Origin: CAVQCX01 sp963775335 | GTDB taxonomy: Bacteria; Pseudomonadota; Gammaproteobacteria; Chromatiales; Chromatiaceae | Direction: 5' to 3' | DNA length: 64,000 bases | NCBI GenBank assembly: GCA_963775335.1 | Contig: CAVZIJ010000002.1 | Coordinates: 62,001 to 126,000, forward strand | Shown: positions 1 through 8,853 of the stretch, piece by piece | Numbering within the stretch: position 1 is the first letter of the stretch | Layout of the letters: each line of letters begins with the position of its first letter | Made by a program: the position numbers and the translations under genes | Notes under the pieces: model-generated | The model's database searches: none | Seen by the model: the letters and a program-made list of their open reading frames with translations, nothing else | Told to the model about the DNA's origin: nothing

Positions 1-1215
1 CCCTTGCGCATCCGGACAGGGGGCATGCACGAGTGTCTGATGTTCAAGAGTGTCGGCGGAAACCAGTCCGCGTTCGAAGGTCTTTCTCAGTTGCCTGCCG
101 GTAGCTGGATGCGCGTCGCTCGAAACGGCGCGATTGCTAGTGGTCGCTGGTTTGACGTAGTCGATCCCGGAGTGCCGTCCGAGCGAAGCGAGGAGATTCG
201 CGAAAGCCTGGCCTATGCGATCGCCTCGCGCTGTAGCGACCGTTACCGAAACGCGGTGTTTTTGTCGGGTGGGTTGGACTCGAGCATCGTGGCGACCGTT
301 ACCGGCCGCTATGTTACGCCCTCGCCCCACGCCTTCACCGTGGGGTACGACGTGGCTGGATGGCAGGACGAGCATAGCTTCGCGGTAAGGCTGGCCGACG
401 AGCTTGGCTTGGACCACGAATTCGTCCTCGTGCGCTCGGATCAGGTTCCGGACCTTCTGCGGGACACCGCGATTGCTTTGGAAGACCCGGTCCACGACCC
501 GGTTGTCGTGCCCACCTTGGCGCTTTCGCGGGCAGCGGCGAAGGAGACCAAGGTAGTGTTGACTGGCGATGGCTCGGACGAGTTTTGGGGGGGATATGCG
601 CGTTTCGACGATGCCACCGACGATATCGACGCCTATCTTGAGCGAACAATGGTGTTTCATCCTCGAGACCTAGGCCTGGACGGCATCCCTGAAGGCTACC
701 TCAAGGATGTGGAGATACCGGCCGAAGGCTCGATGCCGGCGCTTGACCGCATCTTGCGGCTGGAATCGAGTAACCGATTGCGCAACTACCACTTGGCGCG
801 TCTGGACAAGCTCAGTATGGCTGCCGGCCTCGAAGCGAGGTCGCCATTCTTGGATGTGGCCGTCACCTCGTTGGCCTTGTCGCTGCCCGCGGCAAGTAAG
901 CGGGCCAGTGGTCGAGCAAAAGCCGCCTTGATAGACGCCTTCACCGCGGAATTGCCGCCCTGGCTGCTGGCCCGCAAGAAACAGCCTTTTACGGTGCCGA
1001 TCGAAAGTTGGCTGACCAGCAGTCTACACGATTTTTGCCAGGATACCGTAGGCGGCCGCAATGCCTTCGTGCGGGACTTCGTGGATCCGGCGAAGTTGCT
1101 CAAGGGTTTTTTCGCCGACGGCGGGAACGGGCAAACGGCTATGCAAATCTGGTCGTTGCTTCATCTTGAAATCTGGTACCAGACCTTCGGCAGAAGAATG
1201 GAGGCGGCGGCATGA
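1..1215 (+). CDS. Asparagine synthase (glutamine-hydrolysing)-like protein, 5' end cut by window
   Basis: The reading frame is open to the first base, so the true start and most of the N-terminal glutaminase domain lie outside. What remains begins with the tail of a class II glutamine amidotransferase domain (FEGLSQLPAGSWM, the usual LPPG-type turn) followed by an Asn_synthase domain. The ATP pyrophosphatase loop SGGLDSS is visible, as are the GDGSDEFWGGY and LEARSPFLD motifs typical of AsnB-like enzymes. It would form an amide bond by adenylating a carboxylate. It overlaps the next gene by 4 bases (ATGA), so the two are translationally coupled. Without the N-terminus and flanking genes I cannot tell true asparagine synthesis from a role in a secondary-metabolite or polysaccharide cluster. 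Confidence 0.85.
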   Translation, partial: PLRIRTGGMHECLMFKSVGGNQSAFEGLSQLPAGSWMRVARNGAIASGRWFDVVDPGVPSERSEEIRESLAYAIASRCSDRYRNAVFLSGGLDSSIVATVTGRYVTPSPHAFTVGYDVAGWQDEHSFAVRLADELGLDHEFVLVRSDQVPDLLRDTAIALEDPVHDPVVVPTLALSRAAAKETKVVLTGDGSDEFWGGYARFDDATDDIDAYLERTMVFHPRDLGLDGIPEGYLKDVEIPAEGSMPALDRILRLESSNRLRNYHLARLDKLSMAAGLEARSPFLDVAVTSLALSLPAASKRASGRAKAALIDAFTAELPPWLLARKKQPFTVPIESWLTSSLHDFCQDTVGGRNAFVRDFVDPAKLLKGFFADGGNGQTAMQIWSLLHLEIWYQTFGRRMEAAA

Positions 1216-2183
1216 CTGGACCGAGCCGGCGCTCGCGGAGCCTCGCCGAACGGTTACACGCGGCCGGGGTTGTGGATACGCACTTTCACATCGGACCGGA
1301 GCTCTTACCCCGGCGATACAACGTCATCGAGCTCGCCGAGCGTGCAAAAGGGTGGAACGCGACGCTTGTTATGAAGAACCATACCTACCCGACCACGCCA
1401 TTGGCCTCTCTGGCGCGCCGCCACGAGTGCGCTAATCTGTTGGGCGGCACCGTGCTCAACCGGTACGTCGGCGGTGTCAACCCTGATGCGGTGATTTCGG
1501 CCGCGAGCGGCAATCGATCCAACGTTCGCGAGGAACAGGAAGAGCCGCCATTTGTTGTTTGGATGCCGACTGTCCATGCCCAATCCCACCTCGACACACT
1601 CGGCCATGGGTTCGACATTCGTTGGGGCGGCTGTCCCTGCTGCGAGGGGAAGCACCAGAGCATGCCGCCCGCCGTGCCCGAGATCCCCGTCACCGTCTTT
1701 GATCGAGAGCTCAATCCGGCATCCTCTCTTGTACCTGTTCTCGAGGCCATCGCCAAGGCAGGCGCGTGTCTCGCCACCGGCCATTTGAGCGCTAGAGAAA
1801 TCGTGCGCCTCACGCCTATGGCGTTGGAAGCGGGCGTACCCGCCGTTTTGCTAACGCATCCCCATTACCCCTCCGTGGAGCTCAGCGATGAGCAGCTCGT
1901 TGAGCTTACGCGGGACCAGCGGGTCTTCATTGAGCACTGTTTTGCTATCCACACTATCGAGAAGGTGCCTCTGAAACGCTTCGTCGATTCGATCGAAGCA
2001 ACGGGAACGGAACAGGTGATCCTGTCAACCGACTTCGGACAGGTACACAGCGACCCCTTTCCAGAATGCACCCTTCGTTTTGCTCGTTCAATAGAGTCGC
2101 TGTGGCCAAAAGGCTGGGACGAAGGTCGGCTGGTTTCTCTCTTCAGCGACAATCCACGACGAGCCTTGGGGTTATCGAGCTAG
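1212..2183 (+). CDS. Amidohydrolase-like metal-dependent hydrolase (DUF6282-type)
   Basis: A 323-residue protein with an amidohydrolase-like pattern: VDTHFHIGPE near residues 21-30 gives the first HxH metal pair, followed by a lysine/histidine segment (VMKNHTYPT), TGHLS, FIEHCFAI and an acidic ILSTDFGQ toward the C-terminus. This order fits a TIM-barrel metal hydrolase; the overall sequence resembles the DUF6282 family, whose substrates are not established. The ATG overlaps the stop of the asparagine synthase-like gene, so the two products probably act in one pathway. A run of Cys residues (GGCPCCEGKH, near residue 140) is unusual for the superfamily and could be an extra metal site or insertion loop. 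Function unknown. Confidence 0.7.
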   Translation: MTGPSRRSRSLAERLHAAGVVDTHFHIGPELLPRRYNVIELAERAKGWNATLVMKNHTYPTTPLASLARRHECANLLGGTVLNRYVGGVNPDAVISAASGNRSNVREEQEEPPFVVWMPTVHAQSHLDTLGHGFDIRWGGCPCCEGKHQSMPPAVPEIPVTVFDRELNPASSLVPVLEAIAKAGACLATGHLSAREIVRLTPMALEAGVPAVLLTHPHYPSVELSDEQLVELTRDQRVFIEHCFAIHTIEKVPLKRFVDSIEATGTEQVILSTDFGQVHSDPFPECTLRFARSIESLWPKGWDEGRLVSLFSDNPRRALGLSS

Positions 2184-2446
2184 CCTACGTGGTCGGAGAT
2201 TATTGCGCAAAAGATGGGTGCGGTTATGCTAACGGACCAGGCTGATTGAGAATGCCCAGCCGACCATAGTAACCGCCCCGCGAATCGAGTCGAATACCCA
2301 AGAGGAAAAGCGTAACTGGGGTCAGTGCAACTGGGCAGGGCCGCGCACTATAGTGGGCGAGAGCCCCACCCGAGCACCCGCTAGACGCAGGTCCGGTATC
2401 GAGCCTCGCTGCGGAACTGGTACCCATTTTCCGATGATGCGCTCGG

Positions 2447-4264
2447 TCAGCCGGCGCCCCAGTCCGACAGCCTCATCGGCGGAACGTATAGGCCGAGCGG
2501 CTTGCGCGCCCAGCAATCCCCGGTGGCGGCCCGCTCCGCCGGCGTGGTGAATCGGTAGCGGTAGAGCGAGACCCGCATCCAGGTGGGGGGTCCGTCTGGG
2601 AATGGCCTCTGGCCCAGCAGCGTCAGCACTGGCGCGGAGCCCTGCAGCAGCTTGTGCAGGAAGTCGCCGAGCCAGGGATTGCGATAGGGCGGCTCCGCGG
2701 CGGTGAACCACATGGTCCAGTCCAGGCGGGGCTGGTGCGGGATGCTCCAACGCGGACAGTGGCGAACATCACCGGGCTTGTAGCGAAACTCGTAGGGCTT
2801 CCAGTGCTCGCCGTCCATGGAGCCCTCGATGATGATCTCGCGCCGCACTGTGTTGATCACCCCGAAGAACCCGTAGAAGTTCGTGACGCCGAAACGCGAC
2901 GCCGTTTCGACGACCTCGGCCAGCGGCGCTGGCAGCGGGCGCCGCTCGATGCGGCCCCAGGTGAAGGCGAGGTTGATCGACACTATGAGCGCCGCCAACA
3001 CGCCGGCGGCCCAGGTCGCGAGGCGGCCAGGGTTAGGCAGCCGGTAGGGCACGCGTGCGACCAGACGCGCCGGCAAGAGTGCGACCAGAGCCCGGTCATC
3101 GAGCAGGAATAGGCAGAGAAAGATCGTCAGCAGGTTCAGGAAGTAGTAGTTGCCCGTCAGAGAGATGGCGATCTGCAAGACCAGGAAGCCCGCAGCGGCC
3201 ACGAAGCGCGGGCGCCGCGGCATGAAGATCAGCCAGGGCAGCCCCAGCTCGATCCCGAACATCGTCAGCACGGAGAGCTGCTGGAACCACTCCGGCAGAT
3301 GGTGCGCGTACCACGCCAGCGGCGTCGGCAGAGGCTGGGTCTCGTAATGGAAATCGAGCGCACGCAGATGCGCCCAGCTTGCATCATGGGTGAGCAGCTT
3401 GACCAGACCCGAGAGCAGCATGAAGCGGAACAGCAGCCAGCGAAACAGCCAGACGACAATCCGCGAGCCCGCAGTGAGAAAGATCCCAAGCAGCCCGACC
3501 TCCAGAATCAGGGCGTCGGGCTGGATATCGCCGAACACCGGCATCGCTACCCAGAGCGAAAGGTGGAGGACGAACGCGACGGTCAGCATCGTCCGCGTCA
3601 GCCGGTTCAACACTACCAATACCGAAGCCATTGCACCGACGACGCATACCCCAATCAGTGCGCTGTCCGAATGGTCGATCCAGAACAGCGTCGGTGCGGC
3701 CAAGTAGCGGTCTGTTCCGTACTGCGCCGCAAAGGCCTCGAGGGAATGCTTGATCGGCAGGATGCCGTCGGAGCCCACCAGCCCGAGGATCTGGGTGCCG
3801 ATCGACACGAACGCAATCAGGAACGTCAGCCCCAGCAGGCGCAGAAACAGCCAGCTGACGAGGTGCCAGGTCGAGGGAAAGCGCTCGGCTCCCCACAGCA
3901 GCCGTGACCAGTGGTAGGCCGCGACCCGGTGGCGAGCGACCAGCCGGTAGACCGCCTCCGCCAAGGCCGCGAATCCGGCCACCCGGCGATACAGCCAAAG
4001 GCTGGCACCCCCGTCCGGAGCCAGGGCCAGTACCCGGAACGCGGCCGCGGCCCCGCTGTAACGTGCGCCCCCAGCCTCGAACAGCTGGATCGCGGCGGCG
4101 AACTCGCCCTCGCTCACCTCAGGATGGTCGGCGGCGATCGTTTGGTACGGTGCATAGCGGACCCGAGCGCCGGTGAGTCGCTGCCAATAGCGGACCCAGT
4201 AGGCGCAAAACCCACAGTCGCCGTCGTAGGCGAGCAGTGGCGGGGTCTGGTCTGTAGCACGCAT
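2447..4264 (-). CDS. DCC (DUF393) domain fused to lipase maturation factor-like membrane protein
   Basis: A 605-residue fusion. Residues 1 to about 125 form a DCC/DUF393 thiol-disulfide oxidoreductase-like domain, with the diagnostic DGDCGFC motif right after the start (LLAYDGDCGFC). The rest is a multi-pass membrane protein of the lipase maturation factor (LMF) family: several hydrophobic helices, LFRWLLFRFMLLSGLVKL, the FHYETQPLPTP segment, and a soluble C-terminal domain with FYGFFGVIN and PRLDWTMWF. The start at 4264 was chosen because DUF393 proteins begin just before the DGDC motif; the open frame continues upstream to 4573 with unrelated low-complexity sequence. A homologous LMF gene is transcribed divergently from the same 315-bp gap. 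LMF1 in animals helps fold secreted lipases; the bacterial role is inferred to be thiol-assisted folding or lipid-linked. Confidence 0.8.
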   Translation of the reverse strand: MRATDQTPPLLAYDGDCGFCAYWVRYWQRLTGARVRYAPYQTIAADHPEVSEGEFAAAIQLFEAGGARYSGAAAAFRVLALAPDGGASLWLYRRVAGFAALAEAVYRLVARHRVAAYHWSRLLWGAERFPSTWHLVSWLFLRLLGLTFLIAFVSIGTQILGLVGSDGILPIKHSLEAFAAQYGTDRYLAAPTLFWIDHSDSALIGVCVVGAMASVLVVLNRLTRTMLTVAFVLHLSLWVAMPVFGDIQPDALILEVGLLGIFLTAGSRIVVWLFRWLLFRFMLLSGLVKLLTHDASWAHLRALDFHYETQPLPTPLAWYAHHLPEWFQQLSVLTMFGIELGLPWLIFMPRRPRFVAAAGFLVLQIAISLTGNYYFLNLLTIFLCLFLLDDRALVALLPARLVARVPYRLPNPGRLATWAAGVLAALIVSINLAFTWGRIERRPLPAPLAEVVETASRFGVTNFYGFFGVINTVRREIIIEGSMDGEHWKPYEFRYKPGDVRHCPRWSIPHQPRLDWTMWFTAAEPPYRNPWLGDFLHKLLQGSAPVLTLLGQRPFPDGPPTWMRVSLYRYRFTTPAERAATGDCWARKPLGLYVPPMRLSDWGAG

Positions 4265-4579
4265 GGCGGGGTGAGACCGGTTGATCCTACCGGATGACTC
4301 TAGCCGGAATTCGCCGCCCTGTGACCACCTCGGAGCCGAAACCCGGCCGATCGTAGCCCGGCTAGGCGATCCCCAGGCCCCACCGCCGATGGGCGATCGA
4401 CCGGCTCGCCTGGATCCGTACACCGCTTCCCACACCCACCGATCGCTGGACGAGCTAAGCGCTTTTCGGGTCTCGTGTTGCCGGCGCGCGACAACTACCT
4501 CCGCGCTCGCCCAAGCTCTCTGGCGCCAACATGATCTTGAGCTAGATTTACGGTACTTGCCCCTTGGCGGCATTGCCCC
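4265..4579. other. Divergent intergenic region between two LMF-family genes
   Basis: This 315-bp gap separates two head-to-head LMF-family genes and should hold both promoters. I see no further gene in it: the open frames here have no family resemblance. I see no convincing operator or strong sigma-70 hexamer pair. Confidence 0.5.
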
Positions 4580-6103
4580 ATGTCAGAATTGACAGCGCGG
4601 CTAATAGCGATCTTCAAGGACGCTCTCGATCGGCAAGCGAAATCGAAGGAGACCTATTGGCTCACTCGCTTCGTGCTCTTGCGACTTCTCGGCTTCGTCT
4701 ATCTCTTCGCGTACCTCTCTCTCGCCCTTCAGGTGCGCGCGCTCATAGGCCATGAAGGGATTCTTCCTGCAGATCTCTTCCTGAGCAAAGCGCACGCCGC
4801 CGGCTACGGGTTCTGGCAATTGCCGTCTGTGTTCTGGCTCGGCATCAATGATACGGCTCTAATAATCGGCGCCTGGACCGGGGTCCTCCTTTCCGTTGTA
4901 GTTCTCCTCGGCTACGCGAACGCGATCATTCTTCTGGCCCTTTGGCTCCTCTACACGTCGTATGTCCATATCGGACAGCTCTTCTACGGCTATGGCTGGG
5001 AGATTCAGATGATCGAGACGGGGCTCCTTGCCGCATTCCTCGTCCCCTTGCTGGATGGCAGACCCTTCCCGAAGCGCCCAACACCGGTACCGGTCATCTG
5101 GCTTTTTCGCTGGCTGTTGTTTCGCGTAGAGCTGGGCACGTCTCTTATCAAGCTTCGCGCAGACGAGTGCTGGAAAACGCTCTCGTGCCTATACTATCAT
5201 TTCGAAACCAACCCGATCCCCAACCCCCTCTCACCTTGGTTCCACTATCTGCCGAAGCCCATATTGCAGTTCGGCGGTGCATTTACCCTGTTCGCCCAGT
5301 TTATTCCGCCATGGTTCTTTTTCGGCCCGCGCACGCTCCGGATCATCGCCGGCCTATTCACGCTCTCGATACAGGCCCTTATCACCGCAAGCGGAAACTA
5401 CTCGTTCTTCAACTGGCTGACCATCCTTCCCATCTTCTCCCTGTTCGATGACGCGTGTCTCGAGCGATTTCTTCCGAAGCGGCTGGCAGAGCGGGCAAAA
5501 CACGCCGAGACCGCCAGCGAGCGGCACAAGTGGCACGAGGGTCTCGCATGGGTGTTCTTCGGCGTCACCCTGTTGTTGAGCATCCCGGCCGTGCGCAACC
5601 TCGCATCGCCGGATCAGGCGATGAATGCCTCTTACAACAGCTGGGACATCGTCAACAGCTATGGCGCATTCGGAGCCGTCAACCAGGAGCGCAACGAGCT
5701 CGTCATCGAGGGCTTCGACGGGCACCAATGGAAGGAGTACAGCTTCATCGCCAAACCGGGGCGCGTGGACAGGCCTCTCCGCCAGATCGCCCCTTATCAG
5801 CCTCGCATCGACTGGCAGATCTGGTTTGCCGCCATGTCCTATCCCGCGAACCAGCCTTGGTTGCTCCATTTCGTCTGGATGCTGTTGAAGAATGACCCCC
5901 TCGCCACAGGCTTGCTCGCAGACAACCCCTTTCCCGACGCGCCTCCCCAGAAAATCCGGATCCTGTACTACAGGTACAAGCTCAACAAGCCCTGGTCGGG
6001 GAAGCCAGTGTGGAGCCGGTGGCTCATGGGAACATGGCTCCCAGCCGTCAGCCTGAAGGACAAGGCATTCTCCGATTTCATGCATGAGAACGGCTGGGAC
6101 TAG
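4580..6103 (+). CDS. Lipase maturation factor family membrane protein
   Basis: A 507-residue multi-pass membrane protein homologous to the divergent neighbour but without the DCC domain. Shared family landmarks are VIWLFRWLLFRVELGTSLIKL, the YYHFETNPIPNPLSPW segment, SGNYSFFNWLTILP, and the soluble C-terminal part with NSYGAFGAVN and QPRIDWQIWFAAM. About eight hydrophobic segments lie in residues 25-350. Bacterial LMF proteins are uncharacterised; the animal homologue LMF1 is an ER membrane chaperone for homodimeric lipases. Two divergent paralogues side by side suggest duplication with one copy gaining or losing the redox domain. Confidence 0.82.
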   Translation: MSELTARLIAIFKDALDRQAKSKETYWLTRFVLLRLLGFVYLFAYLSLALQVRALIGHEGILPADLFLSKAHAAGYGFWQLPSVFWLGINDTALIIGAWTGVLLSVVVLLGYANAIILLALWLLYTSYVHIGQLFYGYGWEIQMIETGLLAAFLVPLLDGRPFPKRPTPVPVIWLFRWLLFRVELGTSLIKLRADECWKTLSCLYYHFETNPIPNPLSPWFHYLPKPILQFGGAFTLFAQFIPPWFFFGPRTLRIIAGLFTLSIQALITASGNYSFFNWLTILPIFSLFDDACLERFLPKRLAERAKHAETASERHKWHEGLAWVFFGVTLLLSIPAVRNLASPDQAMNASYNSWDIVNSYGAFGAVNQERNELVIEGFDGHQWKEYSFIAKPGRVDRPLRQIAPYQPRIDWQIWFAAMSYPANQPWLLHFVWMLLKNDPLATGLLADNPFPDAPPQKIRILYYRYKLNKPWSGKPVWSRWLMGTWLPAVSLKDKAFSDFMHENGWD

Positions 6104-6180
6104 GACACCGGCAATCCCGGCCCCTGGAGATGCCGATGGGCGGGAGCAGCAGCGATCGACCTATCGCACAGGCCGACGTT

Positions 6181-7275
6181 TCAGCGAGACGCCGACGAGC
6201 GATCAGTGGGCGAGCGGGGCGCGGGCGGCGGGGCCAGCCGCCCCTCCTTCAGGAATGCGCGCACCCGGGTCTCGGCATTCTCACGGATGTTCTCGTAAAA
6301 CAGGTTGTAATCCATCAGGTGGAAGCTATGGCCCAGGGCGACATACCCATGCCGGTCCGGCTCGTGTACCCAGAGCCTGCCGTCGACACACTGGGCATCG
6401 GCGACTCCGGGGTCGAGGCGGTCGAAGGTGTACGGAGTGCCCCCCAGATTCAACGCTTTCGGAGCGTAGGCATCGTCGCGGTGCCAGGTCAAAGGGTTGG
6501 TGCAACAGCTGCTCCCTCCCCTGCCTTTATCCCTCGCGGCGGTACCCCAGATGTAGCTGCGCCAATTGACGAAGCAGCCGGTTTGATCGGCCTGCTCGCA
6601 TACCGGGATGTGCTTGAACTCCGCGCAGGCCACCCGGCAGCCGACAAGATACGCCGCCACCAACCGGCGCCGCAGCTCCGGATCGGGGTCAACGACCTCG
6701 GCGAGCAGCCTCCTGGCATGGACCGAGCCCTGGCTGTGGGATGCGATGATGAACGGCCGGCCCTGGTTGAAGTGCTGCAGATAGTAACCGAAGGCGTCGC
6801 GTACATCTGAATAGGCGAGCGCCATTGCCGCCCGCCCTTTTGCCGATTGCCGCACAAAAGTCTTCAAGGCGGCCTGCCGATATCGCGGTGCGAACACCCG
6901 GCAACAGCCGTTAAATGCGCTTGCCTGCAGACGGATCGGTCCTTTTGCGGTGAGGTTGTTCAGCCGCTTGTCGTCCGTGGCGGCATTCCAACCGAACAGA
7001 GACAGGTAGGTCGTCGGATGGACGAAAAAGACATCCGCGACGGCCTCGGACTGGCGGTCCTTCAGGGTGGGGCTGGGAGTCTGGTCTGCCGCGTCTTGTG
7101 TCCATGGCAGGGCGGCCCATTGGCCGGGGTCCGAATAGTCCAGAGGCGCCGTGGATGTGGTGCTCGTGCCCGGCATGCAACCGGCCAGCCCGGCGACGAT
7201 CCCCAGCAACAGGGCGATCCGGACGCCGAGCCGGGATAGGCGTTTCAGTAGCTCTCCGGGCAGAGCTCGCAACAT
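6181..7275 (-). CDS. DUF3089 family lipoprotein, alpha/beta-hydrolase fold
   Basis: A 364-residue predicted lipoprotein: a signal peptide ends in lipobox LAGC (Cys near residue 33). The family pattern is VADVFFVHPTTY, then ASHSQGSVHARRLL, where SHSQG is the nucleophile elbow (GxSxG-like). Aspartate and histidine candidates occur later (YVALGHSFHLMDYNLFY near the end, the usual DUF3089 finish). It is expected to be a membrane-anchored esterase/lipase-like enzyme, but no substrate is known for the family. It is followed on the same strand by a second lipoprotein hydrolase-like gene 58 bp upstream, and lies close to the LMF pair, a possible lipase-folding link (inference). Confidence 0.78.
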   Translation of the reverse strand: MLRALPGELLKRLSRLGVRIALLLGIVAGLAGCMPGTSTTSTAPLDYSDPGQWAALPWTQDAADQTPSPTLKDRQSEAVADVFFVHPTTYLSLFGWNAATDDKRLNNLTAKGPIRLQASAFNGCCRVFAPRYRQAALKTFVRQSAKGRAAMALAYSDVRDAFGYYLQHFNQGRPFIIASHSQGSVHARRLLAEVVDPDPELRRRLVAAYLVGCRVACAEFKHIPVCEQADQTGCFVNWRSYIWGTAARDKGRGGSSCCTNPLTWHRDDAYAPKALNLGGTPYTFDRLDPGVADAQCVDGRLWVHEPDRHGYVALGHSFHLMDYNLFYENIRENAETRVRAFLKEGRLAPPPAPRSPTDRSSASR

Positions 7276-7333
7276 GTTGTTCGTCCTCGGGCGGCCCGAC
7301 GATGTGACGATGCGCTGTCAAAGTCGCGTGAAA

Positions 7334-8110
7334 CTATCTCCCGCGGAGCGCCTCGACCACCCATGCCACGCTCCCTCGCAATCCCCATGGCTCTCCGGTA
7401 CGTCGCCACTCCGGATCCGAAGCGAAGGCATGCCCAGCCCTCCCGCTCCGCGTCTGGCCATCCGACACAATCATCCACCCGCGCCGGTCCGTCCCGCACG
7501 GCGACTGACTGCAGCTCACGCCCGTAATAGCCGAGAGCTGCGGCTCCAGCGGGTGCGCATAGACCGAATCAGACCGCCCGGAAACCGCCCGCACCCATAG
7601 CGGCTTGGCGTTGGCGTTGCACGGTAGCGAGATAGATACCGGCGAAGTAACATGCAAGCCATCGCCGTAAAGTAGCGCCGCTTTAGCCTGCATTTGTCCG
7701 GCGATCCAGGCACCCTGCGAGCCACCGATCAAGACCACCGGCAGACCGCCCGCCGCGGCGTCCACCATCGACTGGATCGTCTTTACCTTCCCCGAGATCG
7801 CTTTGCAGCCTAAGCCCCGCAACGTCGGATACTTGAAGCTGCCGGTGCGAAATCCCTTGGCTCTCAGGCTCGACAGTATGTCCTGGCAGAAGCTCAGCCC
7901 CAGATAGCCATCGCCCGTACCCGGGATGCAGGCTGCAAATCCGACCGGCCGCCCTTCGGGCTCCCCCACATCCATCGTATATCCTCGGCATCCGGACAAT
8001 CCCAGCGCCAAAGCCAGTGTCCCGGCGATCAGACCCGCTGCACGACGCAGCGGGGTCAAATGAGGGTTAAATGGGGAGAGACCACGTTTTCTCTTCACTG
8101 ATCCTTTCAT
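7334..8110 (-). CDS. Putative lipoprotein, alpha/beta-hydrolase-like, function unknown
   Basis: About 258 residues. The start at 8110 was chosen because it places a basic n-region and hydrophobic stretch directly before a lipobox-like LGLSGC; an upstream extension of the frame has no signal-peptide character. A short motif VVLIGGSQGAWIAGQM resembles a nucleophile elbow (G-x-S-x-G), and paired Cys residues (SCSQSPCGTD) suggest a periplasmic or extracellular protein with disulfides. I do not recognise a named family. It is on the same strand as, and upstream of, the DUF3089 lipoprotein gene. Confidence 0.6.
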   Translation of the reverse strand: MKGSVKRKRGLSPFNPHLTPLRRAAGLIAGTLALALGLSGCRGYTMDVGEPEGRPVGFAACIPGTGDGYLGLSFCQDILSSLRAKGFRTGSFKYPTLRGLGCKAISGKVKTIQSMVDAAAGGLPVVLIGGSQGAWIAGQMQAKAALLYGDGLHVTSPVSISLPCNANAKPLWVRAVSGRSDSVYAHPLEPQLSAITGVSCSQSPCGTDRRGWMIVSDGQTRSGRAGHAFASDPEWRRTGEPWGLRGSVAWVVEALRGR

Positions 8111-8270
8111 CCTCGAAGCGGCAGTCAAACGGCCGCCAGGGTGCGTGCCGCGTGGTGTGTGAAAAAAGGTGGCAGATTTATCTTCCTTTAGCCCGGCCAC
8201 AAGGACATACCCGCACCTACCAGTACGACGCCGACGCCAACACAACCGCCGGCGGCCGGCACGGCGACGG

Positions 8271-8849
8271 TCAGAGCGTTCCCGCCTGGTGCGCGAGCAA
8301 CGCCGTCTTGGCCGAGAGCTCCACCGAGCAGGTCCACTTATAGGCCAGATTCAGGCTCTCCGCCCTGGCGTAGACCCCATGCCCCCGCACCACGACGACC
8401 GGGTCCTCGACCAACGCCTTGGCGACCCGCCGCGGGGCCTCGGCCACGTACTGGCGGTAAGGGATCGATATCACGGGTATCCGCCCGAAGTAGTATTGCC
8501 CTTCGAAATCCGGGGGCACGAAGTCCGTTCCGCCCAGGGTCAGCGCAACCGTGTAGGGGCCGTGGCTGTGCAGCAGGGCGGCGGCGGTGGGGACGAGCTG
8601 ATAGAGGCGTTGATGCAAGGGTGCATCGAGCGAGGCGTCCGGCGGACAGTCTCCCGCGAGAGGACAATACAGCAGGCCATCCGGCTCCAGCAGATCGGCA
8701 CAGGCCCCGGTAGGCGTGATCCAGAAACCCTGCGCCTCCCGCATCGAGACGTTGCCGCTATGGGAATCATTCAGCCCGTACTGGCGCAGCCAGCGATAGT
8801 GACGCACCAGATCCTGCTTGGGCTCCATATCGCCCCGACTGGAGGGCAT
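8271..8849 (-). CDS. Class II aldolase/adducin family protein
   Basis: A 192-residue protein with class II aldolase landmarks: SHSGNVSMR near residue 30 (substrate phosphate/glycine loop), ITPTGACADLL, the zinc-binding LLHSHGPY near residue 95, and VVVRGHGVYARAES near the end providing the third His. These are the residues of the L-fuculose-1-phosphate aldolase / methylthioribulose dehydratase superfamily. The specific reaction cannot be assigned. It lies just downstream of rpoS (4 bp gap), so it may be co-transcribed with it. A second start (ATG at 8828), with a G-rich stretch in front of it, would shorten the product by 7 residues. Confidence 0.8.
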   Translation of the reverse strand: MPSSRGDMEPKQDLVRHYRWLRQYGLNDSHSGNVSMREAQGFWITPTGACADLLEPDGLLYCPLAGDCPPDASLDAPLHQRLYQLVPTAAALLHSHGPYTVALTLGGTDFVPPDFEGQYYFGRIPVISIPYRQYVAEAPRRVAKALVEDPVVVVRGHGVYARAESLNLAYKWTCSVELSAKTALLAHQAGTL

Positions 8850-8853
8850 GTCA

